Shown one piece after another: positions 14,396 through 16,797 of a stretch of 16,797 nucleotides of DNA. The notes under the pieces were generated by a model that was not told where the DNA came from, ran no database searches, and saw only the letters and a program-made list of their open reading frames with translations. The stretch lies in NCBI GenBank assembly GCA_937923375.1, contig CALAJG010000254.1, positions 1 through 16,797 of the forward strand, in the 5' to 3' direction. Position 1 is the stretch's first letter, and every line of letters starts with the position of its first letter. The DNA comes from an uncultured Leucothrix sp. (lineage in GTDB: Bacteria; Pseudomonadota; Gammaproteobacteria; Thiotrichales; Thiotrichaceae). The position numbers and the translations under genes are program-made.

Positions 14396-16797
14396 ATGAA
14401 AACAAAAAATCAAATGAAGCCATTGGCGAGATTGATTGCTACTTCTCTAGCAGTAGGTAGTATGGCCGGTTTTGGTGCTCAGGTACTGGCTCAAACAGCA
14501 GCTGGAACACTAATTAAAAACCTTGCGACAGTTACTTATGAAGATGAGAACGGAAATAGCTATTCTGCTCAGTCAAATGAAGCAGTTGTTACTGTAGCAC
14601 CGGTTTACAGTGCGACGATTGAAAATGACAATAATTTGTCTGGTGCTCCGGGTCAAACGGTCTACTTCCCGCACACCTTAACCAATACGGGTAACATTGC
14701 AGATACTTTCACAGTTGCTGCTGACAACGGTGGTGTTGTTTACCTTGACGATAACAACAACGGACAGCCTGACCCTGGTGAAGCAATTGTTACGGGTCCT
14801 GTTAGTGTGCCTGCTGGTGATCAGGTTAGCTTAGTAGTAGCGTTGGCTGTTCCGACGACCGCTGCTAATGGATCAACTTTAACAACTGAGCTTACAGCAG
14901 TATCGGCGAACGGCGCGACTGTAACTGATACTGGTGCGAACGTTGATGGTACAGACGGTACCAATGATGACACTATCACCGTTTCAACTGGACCAGTGCT
15001 GGTGCTCAATAAATCTTCAGTTCACGATGAAGCAAATAACCAGATTACCTATACGCTGACTGTTAAAAATAACGGTGGCAGCGATGCTGCTAACGTAAAT
15101 ATAGTGGATGCTTTACCTGAGGTAGATACTGATGGCGATGGTGTAGTTGATACTCAGGTAGCTTTGGTTGCTAGCAGTATCTCCGCAAATGGATTGATTA
15201 ACGCAGGTGATATTGTGCCATTGATTACAACTTCAATAGTTGAATCAACTGACCCGATGGGTGATATCAACTTTGACGGTGATAGTGCTGATACGCTAGA
15301 CGCTATTGTTGCTAAAGATGTGACTTTACCACCAAACACCACTGTTACTGTGACTTATACAGTTCAGTATCAGCCTACTTGGGCAGCAGGCTCAGATGTA
15401 GACAATACTTTCCTATCATTTGATGATCCAAATGATGACGGTGATCCATCAGACTCAACAGCCGGCCCAGTTCCATCCAATACCACTAATGATGTTATTC
15501 CACAAACTTTCGGTGTTGATGCGGTTGATACGAATGTGGGTGCAGCACTTGGTACAAATGACGGTGGTGATGATGACGCTGGAACTTCAAATGATTCTCA
15601 GTTTGTTGACGTTGCAGCCACTGGTGCAGAGGTTCTGTTTCAACACGTCATTACCAATAATGGTAATGGTGATGATGCATTCAATGTAGTTGCAACTAGC
15701 GATGCTACAGATGGTTTCCCTGCTGGCACAGTATTCACCTATTGGGATGCAACTGGCGCTGTGCAGTTAACTGATACTGACAATGACGGTTTCCCTGATA
15801 CAGGTATGCTGGCACCAGGTGCTAGTGAGACAATTATGGTTAAGGCTAACCTGCCAGCAGGTATTTCAGGATCTCCAGCTAACGGTTACAACGCAACACT
15901 GACTGCGACCTCAGCAACTGATCCTGATGCTGCTCCGGCATCAGATACTACAGCGTTGAAGCTGGGTGCAATAACACCACCGAATGTTGATATTGCCAAT
16001 GTAACTGCGGGTCAGGGTTCAACGGTAGCAGATGGTTTCAATGACAATGGTGTAAGCAATGCGCAAGATGAAGCACCCGTTGTGCTAGAAACGGGTACTG
16101 CAAACAGCACGGTTACTTTTGACCTGCAGTTAGCAAATGAGTCAGGGAATCCGGATTCATTCTTGCTGAGCTCAAGCAATGTACCGACAGGCTGGAATGT
16201 TGTTTATAAAGATGCGGCTGGTAATGTCATTACAACTACTCCACTCATTCCAGGTGGCGGTGTTTTCCCTTATACAGCGGAAGTCTCAATTTCAGCGGAT
16301 CCTTCTGAGGCGCTAAGCAATTCTGATCAAGCGGGTGCTGTTGATGGTTACGATGCTGTCAATGACAGCGCTTCAGCGCTAACAGGTACAGATGGTGACC
16401 TTGATTATCAAATGAACTTCACAGCGACGTCTACCTCTACGCCAAGTGTTAGTGATAGCGTAACGAATGCAGTAGATGTTGAAGCAACACGTGAAGTAGT
16501 CATCACGCCGAACGGTCAAAACCAGGTACAGCCAGGTGGAACGGTTGAGTACAGTCATCAGCTAGAGAACAATGGTAACCAAGTCGAAACGGTTGAGATG
16601 AATCCAACGAATACTCTTCCTGGTTGGACAACGGTTATCAATGTTGATACGGACGGTGATGGTGTTCCTGATACAGTACTAACCAGTGCGTTGGCCGGTA
16701 CTACTATAAGTGGTGTCGATGATAACGGTAACCCCGTGCAGATTGAAGTGACTGATACTGACGGAGATGGTATCCCAGAGTTGTTCCTTGAGCCTGG
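14396..16797 (+). CDS. Giant secreted acidic DUF11-like repeat protein, N-terminal 800 residues (partial)
   Basis: The frame is open from the ATG at 14396 to the window edge, giving 800 residues with no stop. A signal peptide occupies about 1-32 (cleavage likely after QVLA). The mature part contains repeated beta-sandwich-like modules starting with a pattern such as TVYFPHTLTNTGNIADTF: about 87-155, 411-490, 573-636 and 715 onward, with a DUF11-like module near 200-330. Asp-rich EF-hand-like loops (DxDxDGxxD) occur at about 118-129, 244-252, 460-468, 751-759 and 787-795 and suggest calcium binding. I count about 108 Asp+Glu but only 8 Lys+Arg and no cysteine after the signal peptide. It is probably a surface or released structural protein or adhesin. 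The ribosome binding site is modest (AAAGAG near 14379-14384). Confidence 0.88.
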   Translation, partial: MKTKNQMKPLARLIATSLAVGSMAGFGAQVLAQTAAGTLIKNLATVTYEDENGNSYSAQSNEAVVTVAPVYSATIENDNNLSGAPGQTVYFPHTLTNTGNIADTFTVAADNGGVVYLDDNNNGQPDPGEAIVTGPVSVPAGDQVSLVVALAVPTTAANGSTLTTELTAVSANGATVTDTGANVDGTDGTNDDTITVSTGPVLVLNKSSVHDEANNQITYTLTVKNNGGSDAANVNIVDALPEVDTDGDGVVDTQVALVASSISANGLINAGDIVPLITTSIVESTDPMGDINFDGDSADTLDAIVAKDVTLPPNTTVTVTYTVQYQPTWAAGSDVDNTFLSFDDPNDDGDPSDSTAGPVPSNTTNDVIPQTFGVDAVDTNVGAALGTNDGGDDDAGTSNDSQFVDVAATGAEVLFQHVITNNGNGDDAFNVVATSDATDGFPAGTVFTYWDATGAVQLTDTDNDGFPDTGMLAPGASETIMVKANLPAGISGSPANGYNATLTATSATDPDAAPASDTTALKLGAITPPNVDIANVTAGQGSTVADGFNDNGVSNAQDEAPVVLETGTANSTVTFDLQLANESGNPDSFLLSSSNVPTGWNVVYKDAAGNVITTTPLIPGGGVFPYTAEVSISADPSEALSNSDQAGAVDGYDAVNDSASALTGTDGDLDYQMNFTATSTSTPSVSDSVTNAVDVEATREVVITPNGQNQVQPGGTVEYSHQLENNGNQVETVEMNPTNTLPGWTTVINVDTDGDGVPDTVLTSALAGTTISGVDDNGNPVQIEVTDTDGDGIPELFLEP

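Noticed and set aside
14821..15342. Two minus-strand ORFs of 62 codons inside the giant gene
   Set aside because: Antisense shadows of the repeat coding sequence, rich in Ser, Thr and Val, with no start signals.
15420..15689. 89-codon plus-strand ORF inside the giant gene
   Set aside because: Out-of-frame reading of Asp-rich GAT repeats giving a Met-rich, low-complexity translation; the giant frame is continuous through it.

Overview
This window looks like chromosomal DNA of a moderately AT-rich gammaproteobacterium, plausibly marine. The main basis is gene order: lpxC, dciA, an M23 peptidase, secA, argJ and a MutT-ThiE fusion occur together much as I recall from Pseudomonas-type genomes, whereas E. 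coli has secM between lpxC and secA. The proteins (sigma-32 with a QRKLFFNLR box, a DDxxxxD-type IspA, a 901-residue SecA) are typical gammaproteobacterial versions. I cannot name the genus from sequence alone.

Layout. Positions 1-179 hold the 3' end of hemL. Next is rpoH (281-1144), preceded by a perfect CIRCE operator and a likely sigma-70 promoter and followed by a strong intrinsic terminator. An isoprenoid operon follows: xseB, ispA and dxs (1286-4274), with an overlap or very short gap between genes. A leader of about 220 bp precedes lpxC (4499-5410). dciA lies on the minus strand, convergent with lpxC and divergent from the membrane-anchored M23 peptidase gene (5842-6720). A 282-bp leader with a hairpin beside the ribosome binding site precedes secA (7003-9708). 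argJ, a secreted polysaccharide deacetylase and a Nudix-ThiE fusion follow in tight succession to 12701. On the minus strand are a dodecin gene and a DUF3301 gene, each with its own recognisable promoter, and one doubtful small ORF. The window ends with two secreted proteins on the plus strand: a small basic DUF11-like protein (13746-14243) and the first 800 codons of a very large, extremely acidic, cysteine-free repeat protein (14396 to the end).

How the genes work together. Most of the window is housekeeping: heme and isoprenoid precursors, the committed step of lipid A synthesis, replicative helicase loading, protein export, arginine synthesis and nucleotide-pool cleaning. The two parts that stand out are (a) rpoH under a CIRCE operator, which would place the sigma-32 regulon under HrcA repression, and (b) the 3' accessory part, where a basic DUF11-like exported protein lies next to a giant acidic protein with EF-hand-like Asp-rich loops and an unexplained leader carrying a perfect 10-bp inverted repeat. 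I found no transposase, CRISPR array, tRNA or rRNA.
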